A stretch of DNA of 64,000 nucleotides from Saturnia japonica (GCA_033032175.1 CM065320.1:806001-870000), one strand, 5' to 3'. Positions 22,578-33,660 are shown, counted from the first letter of the stretch. Notes: a model not told the origin generated them from the sequence alone. Translations and numbers: made by a program.

Positions 22578-24424
22578 ACACTCAAGTTTTCTTTCTATAC
22601 AGCTTTACTGTATAAGTACCCAACAAAATTTTGTTTACTTTCCTATGTTTGTGTTTTCTATACACTGTAATGTTATACCGAATTTGTTTACCGTACAGGG
22701 TAAGTGGATACTCCATCGAGAAACAAAAACATTGCTCATCCTATTTCAAATAAGGACGAAACATTATAATAACTAATGGACTTGTTTGAGGATGCTCCGA
22801 GCAAAGAATACTGTGTTTATTTTGAGTTATGGTGTTTTTATTCCGAACTGTATTACAGTGGAATGATCACTTAAGTTATTAAAATATATAAAAATGTTTT
22901 GTGTGTCTGTTAGTGATAGTGGAACCTTTAAACGACTTGAACTTGACCGATTGAGGTCATTGTTCTAGAATTTATTTATACTAACAAGACGATGATCTAT
23001 AGCTATGTATAAATTTTATACTGATGAACAAAAATGTCTCAGTACCTACATGCTGTTCGTTCGACAGACGGCGCCACTTACCCCACATACATTGAATTTA
23101 GACATAGTACTGCTTAACTTTTAAATATGATTATCATTTCTCTACTATTACATTATTTATCAAATCATTACAAAGTCATTATAAAAGTAGTACGTAATTA
23201 ATAATGTTTATAACACAAAATATATATTTATTGTTTACTTATTCTTCATATTGATATCACTTATCGCGCACGTAACGCAAAGGGCAGGGCAACGTCTACT
23301 GGCTCCGCATATAAATATTACTTCAGACATTCAAGGAAATGCCACAGAATAGGCACTAATTAGTTAATATGTGTCCAGAAGAATTAAAGGGCCCATAACG
23401 CATTAAAGAATTTCTAATCAACGAAAACTCGCAACTTCTGGCAAATTATCAAAGTTGAAACACGGAGGCAAATAACTATAGAAAGGATCAACTTGAATTC
23501 TGAGTTTTCTTTGTACCAAATGTCAAGTGAATTTTAATTAAAGATCGTCTACTATTAATTTGGAGATAGTAATTTTTGACAAGTTCGTAAGTAAAGAAAT
23601 ACTTTAACTTAATGGGTCGAGTTCGTCTGTACTTCGAAGGTACGTTTATTATTAACAAAACAACAGATATTGTTTTACAGTAGCTCGGAGAACGGACGGT
23701 ACTTTCCCTGGGTAACAATACAATCCAAATACAAGAGCGGCCACCGAAAGATCTCCAATCCACCGGCAGTCGCTGTTTTCAATACGGCCTACATAAATAA
23801 CTAGATGTGCACAGAATGATCTCGAAACGCGACACGCATCATATGCATGGTGATCGCGATTCAATCGGTCTGTACAGCCCTACCATCCCGCTATGGCCAT
23901 TCGTTATTGCTCAGTAGGGTGCACCACGTGCAGATGAGGTTGTCTTGGGTGTCTCAACTCTTTATATGTTATTTAATACCCCTTGAATGCCAAATTTATG
24001 GTTTGATATTTATTGAAAACTTTCTGATTCATTATTAATTCAGTCATGTTTAATAACGTTTTAAAAGATGGTTATTCTTGTTTTTTACACATGTTTTCTT
24101 GTTGTTTTATTTTAATTGCGTGTGGCCGGTATTCCACCACTTTCTGAGTGGATGTACAGGCTACTGATAGGTCAGTGAATGTGCAAGAAAATGATTATTA
24201 AAATTGATAGTTATTAAAATTTCGATGGTTATTTATAATGATAACGTGGTTTCTATTTAGTTGGCAACAAAATTTAATTATCTATTTACAATCTAGATAT
24301 ACAAATAAATAAAACTAGAATGACTGTTTGTAATGTCAAAATAACAGCTTTTTTACTAAATGCATATGAAAGTACATATATTATACGGTACTTATGAAAA
24401 TAAACATTTATTTTTTTTGCATTA
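22578..24424. other. noncoding stretch
   Basis: GC-richer patch at 23,690-23,950 follows an acceptor-like 'gatattgttttacag' (+ strand, ends 23,682), but frames beyond it stop within about 40 codons and no donor is evident. Otherwise AT-rich. No gene is called. Confidence 0.4.
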
Positions 24425-24805
24425 TTGTCTGTTTGTTCCGGGTTTATCTTCAAAAAGGTTGGACTATTATTGACGGGATTTTCACTGAAAGATAGCTGAT
24501 ATTATAAGGATTAACTAAGGCCACTTTTAATTTAGAAAAATAATTAGAGTTCCGCGCAAATAAAAACTCAATACAAAAAGGACGATTTCGGAGCGCAAAT
24601 GGCTTACGCTCAGTACACGATAAGAGATATATCAAACTAATGTAGTTTATAATTGCAGATCTTAAGAAAAACCTACAAGAAAGAAAGAGCATACATCTTC
24701 TAATTGATACCCACAATAAGCATTTTTGCCTTTAAAATAACCGGTAGCGGGGGTAGCACTATTCACGCGTGGGCCCAACGGACGGCATTCTGTAGTCCTC
24801 GCAAT
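24425..24805 (+). mobile_element. Helitron-like family 6, fullest copy
   Basis: Starts with 'tgtctgtttgttccgggttt' and 'ggttggactattattgacgg', shared with 34,815-34,910. It continues with 'aatggcttacgctcagtaca', 'cgataagagatatatcaaac' and 'taaaataaccggtagcg', then 'gacggcattctgtagtcctc'. The distal CTAG end is eroded. It is non-coding. Confidence 0.6.
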
Positions 24806-25321
24806 AAACACATACGCAATCTGCTTCCTGTAAGTATAAAAATTACAATATAATTAAAAAAATATGCCCATAAAGCTCGGATGTCCGGCGGAATTTAGAA
24901 GTATACAAAAATGCCAATTTCACTTAATTAAAATACTTTACAAACGCGCACAAAAGAGTGCCAGTTGTTTGATTGACGAAAAATAGCGCAATTTAAATAT
25001 AAACAACCGTTCTGATGGTTTCGCATGAAAACATTTATGTCGTTATTAAGGCGGCATACTGATTTATTATTAAACAAACGCAAACAATTCCACTTGTTTT
25101 ACATAATCTCACCAAATTGGGTGGATATACTTCGCTGATGTGCGTTTCGTATGGAGAAATACCTACTGAATTTGAAAGTGTAATATGCTATCCAATAATA
25201 AACATAATAAGGTCCTGAGCATCTATCCAACATTACGTTTTTTTGTCGGGAAAAAGTAATATGGTAATATGTCCATAACGTAATATTAAACAACCGTTAC
25301 CACGTGGTTGAATTTGGAAAG
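24806..25321. other. AT-rich noncoding stretch
   Basis: No feature recognised; the minus-strand frame at 25,099-25,293 has no domain. Confidence 0.4.
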
Positions 25322-25632
25322 TGTTCAGATGACAAGCGCTTTTACGCGAGGACACCTGAGGACTTAGCCAAGTAGTCTTTCTGCAACCGTTAACGCTATA
25401 GAAAACGAAAAATGTTTGGGGTTCACATTTGTCAACGTTAAATTATATGTCTATTCCATATATTTTTTATCGTTTTCTATAGCGTTAACGATTGCAGAAA
25501 GACAAGATGGTAAAACTCCCAGTTCGGCTACCTGTGCCTATAGTAATTTTTGAAGCGCAACGGTAATGCGCATTCATGTGTATGGTTTGTGTTAATAAAT
25601 AAATAAAAATAGACGCGCGTTCATCTGAACAG
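25322..25632. mobile_element. palindromic MITE with long inner inverted repeat
   Basis: Outer inverted ends: TGTTCAGATGA (from 25,323) and TCATCTGAACA (to about 25,631). Inner arms of 34 bp, 25,375-25,408 and 25,470-25,503, are reverse complements with one mismatch and both contain CGTTAACGCTATAGAAAACG or its complement. The 61-bp centre is AT-rich. The whole unit can fold into one long hairpin, and no reading frame survives. The target duplication is not clear. Confidence 0.65.
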
Positions 25633-25689
25633 GTCCATAAACAATAAAATTTTTAATATATAATGTCACATTTCATTTTATTAGAGAAC

Positions 25690-25865
25690 TAGCTGCGACC
25701 ACGGCTCCGCACGCATTAACAAAAGAATTATTGTTTATGAAACTATAGTGATATTTTTTTGTAATGAGTATACATATACATAAAAATGATCAAAATTCAT
25801 CCAGTAGTTTTGCGTGATCTGCAAACAATGGAAAATCACTAGCATTTTATTTATATAGACATTTT
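25690..25865 (-). mobile_element. Helitron-like or LINE-derived short fragment
   Basis: Begins with 'actagctgcgaccacggctc', a variant of the reversed Helitron-like end seen at 37,413 and 59,856, and runs to a 'tttatttatatagac' edge. It is non-coding. Confidence 0.4.
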
Positions 25866-26456
25866 AATGATGACTTTTTACTTTACATTCATCTAAATCA
25901 TAATACTATTCTATTCCAAGCTTTGTGATGCCGGCTAAGTAGAATAGTGCCTCGTGGGTTCGTAAAAGGCGATTAAGGGAGTGTGAAATAGTTCTTTCTC
26001 ACAGTGATACTGTACCATCTGTCCGAGTCCTTCTTCGGTCGTAACGGTCCCCGTTCTACTGGGTCCAGAAGGACAAGGATGAGTATGTGCACCTGTATCT
26101 TGCGCTTACACTTGTGCACCTTAATATATCCTGCGCATCTGACTACTTCCGTTACACTGACTCCGAGTACGCAAAAGTTCTGTGGCGATAGGTAGAGGTA
26201 GAGAGGTCTAGCCAGATGCAAGCTAGACCTTGTTTGATATCTGCACGCACGACAGCGCGGGCTCGGCAGCACTCGGGATGACAAAGCAGCCCTGTTTAAG
26301 GAGGCACTGCTTTCCTCGCTCACCCGGGGAGGGGGCTAGAAAAGGTGTCCTAAAAAATGCTCGTCCCGATTTGGTAGATGGTAGTAACCGCGGCTATCAT
26401 CGCATCATTCGATTCGTGGTCGAAATCACAAAGATAAATTTAATCGAACGCCTATT

Positions 26457-27240
26457 ATGAAGTTTGGTACGTGGAACGTGAGTACGATTCTTGATCGACA
26501 TGGCAACGCCTGCCCTGAACGTAAGACCGCCATAGTATCTCGGAAACTTCATCGCTATTACGTGGATGTGGCTGCTCTCAGCGAAACACATCTCACCTCA
26601 CATCTCTCCTTGAGTTGGTGGAAACAGGTTGCGGCTACACTTTCTTTTGGAAAGGTACCGTTGCCTCCGGAACTCGATGTTCAGGCGTGGGGTTGCCATC
26701 ACGAATCACTTAGCAAAGCGTTTAGATGAGTACCCTGTATATATCTCAGACCGCGTTACCACATTGCGCCTACACCTGAACAAAGACAACTACCTTAATG
26801 TCATCAGTGTTTATGCAACAACGCTAGACAAGTCTGATGACATCAAGGACAAGTTCTATGAGGAAGTGACTAAATGCCTCGATAGCATAAACGCTAGAGA
26901 GCAGGTTTTATTGCTGGGTGATTTAAATGCCAGGGTTGGTAGGGACTATGAGGCTTGGCTTGGAGTTCTGGGTAGACGTGGAGTTGGCAACATGAACAGC
27001 AATGGTCAGTTACTGCTCAATCTTTGTGCTCAATACGGTCTGGCAATTACGAACACTATATTTAGACTTGCCGCCAAGTATAAGACAACATGGATGCACC
27101 CAAGATCCAAGCATTTCATTGACTATGCAGTCGTGAGACAAAAAGATTTCAGCCAAGTACAAGTCACCCGCGTTATACGTGGTGCGCACTGTTGGTCTGA
27201 TCCCCGACTTACTGTTACTAAGCTGCGAATCCGCCTCCGT
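26457..27240 (+). pseudogene. LINE endonuclease domain (exonuclease-endonuclease-phosphatase fold), broken
   Basis: This is the AP-like endonuclease that nicks target DNA for target-primed reverse transcription. The N-terminus (FGTWNVSTI, Asn retained; ALSETHL, Glu retained) reads in the frame of 26,457. From about 26,612 the homology moves to another frame (ELVETGCGYTFFWKG, to about 26,687). From about 26,688 it moves to a third (GVAITNH onward, YISDRVTTLRL, VISVYATTLD). The GDLNARVG box is intact at 26,917-26,940. The final SDH box, whose His is catalytic in this fold, reads WSDPRL, with Pro at 27,202-27,204. At least two indels and an active-site substitution make it inactive. Confidence 0.9.
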
Positions 27241-28487
27241 CGCCCGCATAGATCCATTATAAAAAAGTTTGCGTCTTTGAACGTGGATAAGCTAAAAGAT
27301 CTCGCGGTCAGGGATAATCACGCTGAAGCCCTGTCTGGAAAGCTGTTACCAGCAAATGAGGTAGGTGATGTCGTTGCTTCTTGGAGAAATTTGTCATCTC
27401 ATATCATGAAAACTACTTCAACTGTACTTGGTAAAAAATACTGTCGCAACGAAGACTGGTTTTATAGAAATGATGAGGTCTTACGGGCAGCATTCTACAA
27501 ACACCAAGATCTCCTGCGACAATATAAAAGTCGAAGAGGAAGCGTTGCTGTTGTTAAAGCTAGTGACCTCGAATTGCGCAAGCTGTCTCGACATTTGAAG
27601 GATAAGTGGTGGCAAGATAAGGTTGGATACATGCAATGGCTCACTGGCACAAACCAGTTGGGAGAGTTCTACGACGAGTTACGTAAGCTGAACATACCAC
27701 ACAAGCCTCTAAGGTCTCTAGATGGTAGTCATCTATTGACGAGCAAAGAGGATGTACTAAAGCGCTGAGCGGAGCACTTTAGTACTCTGCTGAACGTGGA
27801 TCGATCAGCTGAAGCTGATCTGCAAAGTATCGGTTTAATACATCAGCTCCCTTTTGCCTTTGAGCTGGACGAGTCTCTAAAGCGTGACGAGGTTGTTACT
27901 GCCATCAGACAACAAAAACACAAACGGGTGGTTGGCATTGACCTCATACCGGGAGAGCTGATTAAATACGACGGAGTTAAGTTGCACACGTTGGTGTGGG
28001 AACTATCTGTTCGCATGTGGAAGGAGGAGCGTGTTCCGGATACCTTTAAAGTATCGTGCATAAGTACGCTCTACAAGGAAAAAGGTGACCGATCTAACTA
28101 CAACTCACACCGCGGTATTTCGCTCTTTACAGCCGCCGGAAAGGTCCTTGCTAGGGTTTTCCTAAACCACCTAAGCAACTTTTCAGAAAAGATTCTGCCA
28201 GAAACCCAGTTTGGCTTCCGTCCGGACCGAGGCACATGCGAAGCTATATTCTCTGTACGTCAACTACAAGAAAAGAGCCGAGAACTGCGTCGTCAGCTGT
28301 ACCTTTGCTTTGTTGACCTGGAGAATGCTTTCGACAGCGTGCTTCGAGAAGCTCTATGGTTAGTGCTGAGTAAGCTCGGGTGCACGGAAAAGTTTGTGAG
28401 ACTTCTCAGACTCCTGCTTGACAACATGCAATGCTGCGTTGCCGTAGACGGTGAATAAACAGACTTCTTGCCCGTTTCCTGTGGGGG
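27241..28487 (+). pseudogene. LINE connecting region and reverse transcriptase fingers/palm, broken
   Basis: One frame continues from the endonuclease to 28,485. It is interrupted by TGA at 27,766-27,768 (KR*AEHFSTLLNVD, where the family has Trp) and by TAA at 28,456-28,458 (VDGE*TDFLPVSCG, where Gln is expected). RT blocks are recognisable: STLYKEKGDRSNY and RGISLFTAAGKVLARVFLNHL split around 28,060-28,170, then ETQFGFRPDRGTCEAIF (motif 2a). Motif A reads CFVDLENAFDS and keeps its catalytic Asp (28,315-28,317). A one-base loss in the G run at 28,483-28,487 shifts the frame before motif B. Confidence 0.92.
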
Positions 28488-29522
28488 TTGAAGCAAGGAG
28501 ACGTCTCAGCGCCTACTCTGTTCGCCTTATACTTTGCGGTGGTAGTTAGAGAAGTCACTGAGATCATGTATGCTGTTGACTTGTGCTTCCTAGCAGAATC
28601 CTCAGACGGCCTGCAACAGCTGATGTCCGCATTCCATCATGCCTGCCGTAAGTTCGGCCTGAAGATCAATGTCAATAAGATGGAGGTGATGTCCCTGGAC
28701 ATACATAGTCACGAGACGCTGACCATAAAACTTGGTGAAGATGTGCTGAAGCAGGTAGATAAATTTTGCTATCAGGGGAACACTGTAATATCCAAGTGTG
28801 ACCTTGATGCAGAGATCAATAGCAGGGTGGGTGCCGCAGCTCCGGCATATGGTAAGCTATGTTCCAAGGTCTTCTGCTCGCGTGACCTGAAATTGGCCAC
28901 TAAAATATCTGTTTATATTGCAATCGTGCTGCCAAACCTCCTATACTCCTCTGAGACGTGGTGTGTATACCGCCGCCACTTTCGCACTCTGGATCGCTTC
29001 CACCGTAAATGCCTCCGTACCATCATGAAGATCAGATGGTCTGATACAGTGCGTACTTCGAAGTTCTGCGACCAGCCAATATTGGTGGCATTATGCCTAT
29101 TTAATCTGGAGACAGCTTCGGTGGTGCGGTCACATAACTCGTATGGCGGAGGAAAGAGTGGCAAAGCGCATCCTCACTCCAAACTGGTGGAAGGCAAGCG
29201 GAATCATGGCGGTCCCCTCCTCCGGAACAAGGATATCCAAAAACGACACATGAAGAGATGCAACATAGAGGCTTCTCATTGGGAACGTTTGGCAGCACAG
29301 CGATCGGATTGGCGCAGGATGGTGAACAGCCATGTACGCGAGTTCGAGGTTCAGCGTAAAGCTGTCCTTGATACCAAACGAGACCAGGCTCGCCCACCTG
29401 CTGCCATAACATATCATTATGTGAACGGCGTACTCACCTGCCTTCAGTGCGCATTGAGTTTCACCGCGAAGATTGGCTACATAAGCGATCTTCGAGCGCA
29501 CCAGCACCATTTCTCAGACTAG
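28488..29522 (+). pseudogene. LINE reverse transcriptase motifs B-D, thumb and C-terminal zinc-finger-like tail
   Basis: In the new frame, motif B is KQGDVSAPTLF. Only about 15 residues separate it from motif C, where relatives have several tens, so a block of the palm is deleted at about 28,550-28,566. Motif C reads YAVDL: the first Asp of the YADD pair is Val (28,575-28,577). Motif D (FGLKINVNKMEVM) is present. The downstream block YSSETWCVYRRHFRTLDRFH is typical of this family. The C-terminus has CLQC and a distal His as in a C2H2 finger, but the first His position is Asp (29,487-29,489). The frame stays open to TAG at 29,520, so the most recent damage here is small, but the enzyme is inactive. 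Confidence 0.9.
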
Positions 29523-29584
29523 GAGTCGAAGTGGTCGCCATGGCCGAAATCGCTCGGAACAATCAACATCAATAATAATATTTA

Positions 29585-31095
29585 GTATTTTTTGCAAAGT
29601 GAAGCAATATCACTCTACTAATTACGTTTGTACCATTTTTTTCTTTCTTTAATTGTATAAAAATGACCGATGCAAATAGCACTTAATGAATTCCTTACAC
29701 TACACTCTCCCTACACAAAAAACACTATCATAGTAATATACTCGATACGAAATAAAATACCAATGTAATCTAATATTATATATATATATATATTATATTA
29801 TTATCTAAACTAATATGTATCACAAATGTGAAGATAAAAATACGTTTGTTCGTATGTTTGTTCATCAAACTACATCCGGAGTAGAATTTGGTATAAAAGT
29901 CAGATTTATTATGTCTTGAAATATGATAGGTACTTTTTTTATAGTCCAACGAAGCAAGCAAAGTAGTACATATTATTTATGAGATAAGATATTAAAACAA
30001 CAAATTAAAATTTCACCTCACCACCTTCTATTTGAAATTCAAAACTTCTTTGTTATAATAATTAAGAAACCAAAATAATGATCAAGTAATACGACTCGCT
30101 TACAAAAGTTAAGTATAATTCAACCCTTGTTCAAAGTTATTCAATACCAAACACCAAAATAACTAGGTATTATTGATATATTTATATAACTAGAGGTAAT
30201 AATTAGAGTTCAAGAAATATATTATGCTTGTGAACGGTTTTTTTTTTTTAAATCACCGAGTTCAATAAAAAAAAAACCGTAATACAAGTAAAATATAACG
30301 TTTTTGAGTGATTTTTGTTAAGATAAATTTAATGAAGTGGGCATTTAGCAAAATATTTTTTATTATTATAATAGTTTAACTTATAAAAAGATTTTAAACA
30401 CTCATTACTATATAATAAAGGAAAGAACAAAAATAGATAAAGATTATTTAGGTATACATAGTTTATGCCATATAATTCAAAACTTAAATAACTAGATATC
30501 TGTATAAGATAAATTGAGATATTCAGATATTAAGATTGTATATTTCTATTAACAGACAACAAACTCTTTCGTTGGCTTCTTCAAATTAGAAAATAAAACA
30601 ATAATTACTTAAAGACAATACATATTGAATTCAACATGATAGGAATATATTTACTATTTTATATTGAAGCACAAACTCAATATTCGTTATAGGTAAGTGT
30701 TAATGTGTTTAATTTATAAAATATGTAACATTAACACCAAAGCATTCACCCTTCCGTGCGAGCTTTTCAAACTTTGCAAAGTTTACGAAATTCGTAAATA
30801 AATTATTTACTCTTAGTACTCCGTAATACTGTCATCTTGTGTTTTACGACGTCACCGCTTCTTAGGACTGATCTCGCTCAGGCTTAACGTTGAGCATATA
30901 AAGCCCTAAATTACTAAGGAGCCGATAAAAGTTTATGACCGGTCTAGTACTTAACCCAGAATTTAGCATCTACAATATTCTAGGATAACAGATGGTTCCA
31001 GAAACCCAGGAAGTTTCATGAAACATTAAATAGTGTGACATATGCTACGCAGAGCTATCTTTCTCGTAATTATACAGTAGGATTATTTTATACAA
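29585..31095. other. AT-rich noncoding stretch
   Basis: Includes a TA microsatellite (29,775-29,794) and an inverted poly-T/poly-A pair (about 30,236-30,281: cgg + T run, 20-base spacer, A run + ccg). No coding signal. Confidence 0.5.
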
Positions 31096-31097
31096 AA

Positions 31098-31180
31098 CTG
31101 TTTCATTAGCTGTGCCCGTGGCTCCATACACTTGGACTACATAATTATTGTTTATAATTCTGAAACATCGCATTATATAT
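31098..31180 (-). mobile_element. Helitron-like 3' end remnant
   Basis: 'cattagctgtgcccgtggct' is the reversed Helitron-like terminal motif (compare 37,413 and 59,856). The body beyond it fades into TA repeats. Confidence 0.4.
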
Positions 31181-32229
31181 ATATATAGATATATAGTCGA
31201 TTTCCTACAAAAAGTACTCTAGATTCCAGTACTAGAGTCAGTGCGATTTCCGTCAATATCTGATTATCGATTTTGGAGACTACGTCGGACAAATAAGGAG
31301 ACAAAGAATACGCGTGTTTGGTTTTTGGTAGCATGCGAATTACCATATAAACTTAGGAAAAACCTTTTGAAATTTTGAAATCATCTCTTCTATTTTATTT
31401 ATTTGTACAGATGATTTAATGAATGTTCGTTTTTTTCTTAATCGAGTATTTTGTTGTTGTAGTAATTAAAAATATCGTTCTTTCCACCCTTGCACGTTGG
31501 TCGTCTTTGTCCATTTCCTTCGTGCCAAGAAGCAGTCGTGCCCATGCATAAAGAGAATGAAAAAAAATAATAAGATAAAGAACAAATGACTATTAAATAC
31601 AAATAACCTATCAAACTGCGAATAACTAATCAATTTTCCAAATACTATTAAAAATATTTGATAATTGGAATTGGAAATTAATTTGGAATTAGATTTTAAA
31701 GATAATTTTAATAAAAAAAATTGAATATACTTCATAATTATATTACTCAACAATATAATTCCTACTTAATTGTTAGAAGACGGATTCTAAGATAAGAAAG
31801 TATCTTTTGTAAAAAAGAAAATTGGAAATCATTTTTACTAAACAATTTCACCGTCATCACACGTATTCTTTAAAAAGCAAGAGAAGAAACTCCTAGCAGT
31901 TTCACCTGTGAACTTACACGCCCCACGTAGATATTGCAAGTCTCGTCGAATTGTATGCCTGCGAAGTAGTAAAATCTTTGTTGTAAAACTTGCGAAGAAT
32001 ACTTAAATACCAAATTAGAACACATTTCAATTTTGCTCGCTCGTTACTGGCTATAAGGTTACATCGTAAAATACGAGTGGGTTCTAAAACTGAAGTTTTT
32101 TTTATTTTATGTCTGCTGGCGGTGTAAATTAAAAAAGGCTAGGTAAAAATGGATAAGGGTGAGCGTTACGGAAACTTAAGGGTTCTTTTTGTTATATAGG
32201 GTTTTTGGTATATATTAAAAACATAATAT
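31181..32229. other. AT-rich noncoding stretch
   Basis: No recognised feature; the minus-strand frame at 31,466-31,753 consists of AT-biased codons. Confidence 0.4.
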
Positions 32230-33010
32230 ACTAGCCGTGTGCCCGCGGCTCTACAAGCGTTTGTTACTACGCAGTAGTTATTTACATCCCGTAATTAAAC
32301 TTTTACTCATATTGTTGACAATTCATATGCCATATAAATTGAGGAAGAATATGATGTATTTCCCGTGTACAATTTTCATCAAAATATGTTGATAATTGTT
32401 TTTTTATTCTACGGTTTCTAATGTATTTTTAACGATTCTTAGGTTATAAGAATCGTTAAAATATATAAAATAAAAAAAATAAAAAAAAAATGTTAAAATC
32501 CTCTCAATTATGGAAAAATGTATGCTTCCCGTCTACGAAATTTGATTAGAATCGGTTGACAACTAATGAAAATTAAATTTTGTGAAACTCCTTTTCTACG
32601 TTTTCTAGAAGTAATATTGACAATTTTATTGATATAATCCATCAATTATGTAATTACTTATACTTCTCGTGCACAGCATTTTCATCAAAATCCGTTAAGA
32701 ACTAAAGATTTTTTTTTTTATAATTACTAAAAGAGTTGTTGAACATTCTCATAGCAGCCCACCCACCGTTCACAGAATGACTTTCGTGTGGAAAATTTCG
32801 TCAAAATCGGTCAAGAAAGAAAGAAAATATTATTTATTGGATTTTTTTTCAACTTCTTAAACTAATATATTGATATTTCTTATAACCTATCAATTGACCA
32901 ATGACATAAATATCTCGGAAACAAAATTTCATGAGAATCGGTCAAGCCATTTTTGAGTTAAATCCGGACATACAAACAGGCAGATAGGCAGTTTTTTATT
33001 GGACTATTAG
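32230..33010 (-). mobile_element. Helitron-like element with degenerate internal repeats
   Basis: Begins with 'actagccgtgtgcccgcggc' (reversed terminal motif). Inside, a motif of the form 'ttcatcaaaatcggtcaaga' recurs five times, near 32,385, 32,542, 32,683, 32,796 and 32,930, at 115-155 bp spacing. It also holds a perfect 15-bp hairpin (32,427-32,461, loop GGTTA). There is no open frame. Confidence 0.5.
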
Positions 33011-33154
33011 TGATGAGTATCTTTCATATAGTATGCATATCGGGAAATTTTTGGATAAATATTAAATGTACAGACTGAATTAAAGATGTATTAATATAGA
33101 TTACAAAATACGTCAAATTAATAGAGGAATAAAACATTAGTTGGTAAAAAGTCA

Positions 33155-33383
33155 GTGTTGTGATATTATAAAGGTGATTTGAATTAAAGTACTTGTTATC
33201 TGACCCGCTTATCATTAACACAGCAAGTCCGGTGAAGCTGTAAAAGCCGCAGCGGCTCTGTTTTTGGATAGGGCCCCTAAGGCTAACAGTGTAGTCAGTT
33301 CAAAAAAAAAAAAAACAATATCATTAACACCACAACATGGTGGCATTTGCTCGTAGGACATAATATTTCTTATATTATTTAAC
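33155..33383 (+). repeat. duplicated segment, copy A (carries a retro-insertion)
   Basis: Colinear with 33,527-33,660: 'ttgtgatattataaaggtga', 'tttgaattaaagtacttgtt', 'cccgcttatcattaacac', then after the insertion 'cacaacatgg' and 'cttatattatttaa'. Confidence 0.7.
33210..33330 (+). mobile_element. 97-bp A-tailed retro-insertion with 12-bp target duplication
   Basis: TATCATTAACAC is repeated exactly at 33,210-33,221 and 33,319-33,330. Between them lies a GC-richer 97-bp insert (33,222-33,318) that ends in a run of A with one C. The insert begins 'agcaagtccggtgaagctgt' and contains 'ggatagggcccctaaggcta'. Duplication plus A-tail indicates target-primed insertion of a 5'-truncated LINE or SINE. 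The source family is not identified. Confidence 0.8.
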
Positions 33384-33526
33384 CTTCAATGTTTCCGAAT
33401 CCACAAGTTTCATATATTAAGCATCTTGAAGGGAAGTATATATATATGTGTGAGTATAGTTAGTTACTTTATTTTTATTTGTAACTTACTTATAAATTAG
33501 ATCTAACGATAATTTCTAAGGGGACG

Positions 33527-33660
33527 ATGTTGTGATAGATATTATGAAGGTGATTTGAAATAAAGTAGTTGTTGTCTTACCCGCGTATCATTAACACCAT
33601 AACAGTCAGCATTAAAATTTCGGCCTATAGGACTTTGATTGATAATCTTATATTATTTAA
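33527..33660 (+). repeat. duplicated segment, copy B (empty site)
   Basis: Matches copy A on both sides of the insertion with a single TATCATTAACAC (about 33,587-33,598) and no insert, so it preserves the pre-insertion state. It has its own about 25-bp difference after the target site. Confidence 0.7.

Larger units (their letters stand above)
25930..29580 (+). mobile_element. degenerate non-LTR retrotransposon (endonuclease + reverse transcriptase LINE)
   Basis: The only long coding structure in the window, clearly GC-richer than its flanks. Order: probable 5' UTR (25,930-26,456, with 'ctcgtgggttcgtaaaaggc'), endonuclease (26,457-27,240), connecting region, reverse transcriptase (about 27,890-28,700), thumb/C-terminal part and a zinc-finger-like tail to TAG at 29,520-29,522. 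A short 3' UTR and (ATA)n-like tail (29,523-29,580) follow. The architecture and wording of motifs match the single-ORF elements often mislabelled 'craniofacial development protein 2-like' endonuclease-reverse transcriptases (RTE-like; exact clade not settled). Breaks: two frameshifts in the endonuclease, two stops, one frameshift before RT motif B, one internal deletion and several active-site changes. The element cannot move on its own. The outer limits are estimates; no target duplication was found. Confidence 0.93.

Noticed and set aside
23652..23864. Minus frame in the GC-richer patch as an exon
   Set aside because: No usable splice sites on that strand and no recognised domain; the acceptor-like signal is on the opposite strand.
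26629..26729. Two overlapping ATG frames at the start of the LINE as two separate genes
   Set aside because: They are pieces of one endonuclease domain in different frames; homology passes from one to the next through a third frame.
28913..29510. Long minus-strand frames opposite the LINE
   Set aside because: They mirror the coding strand of the retrotransposon and show no domain of their own; other antisense frames at 27,010-27,249, 27,843-28,061 and 28,293-28,496 are rejected for the same reason.
32427..32461. 15-bp hairpin as a transcription terminator
   Set aside because: Eukaryotic context inside a transposon; no gene ends there.
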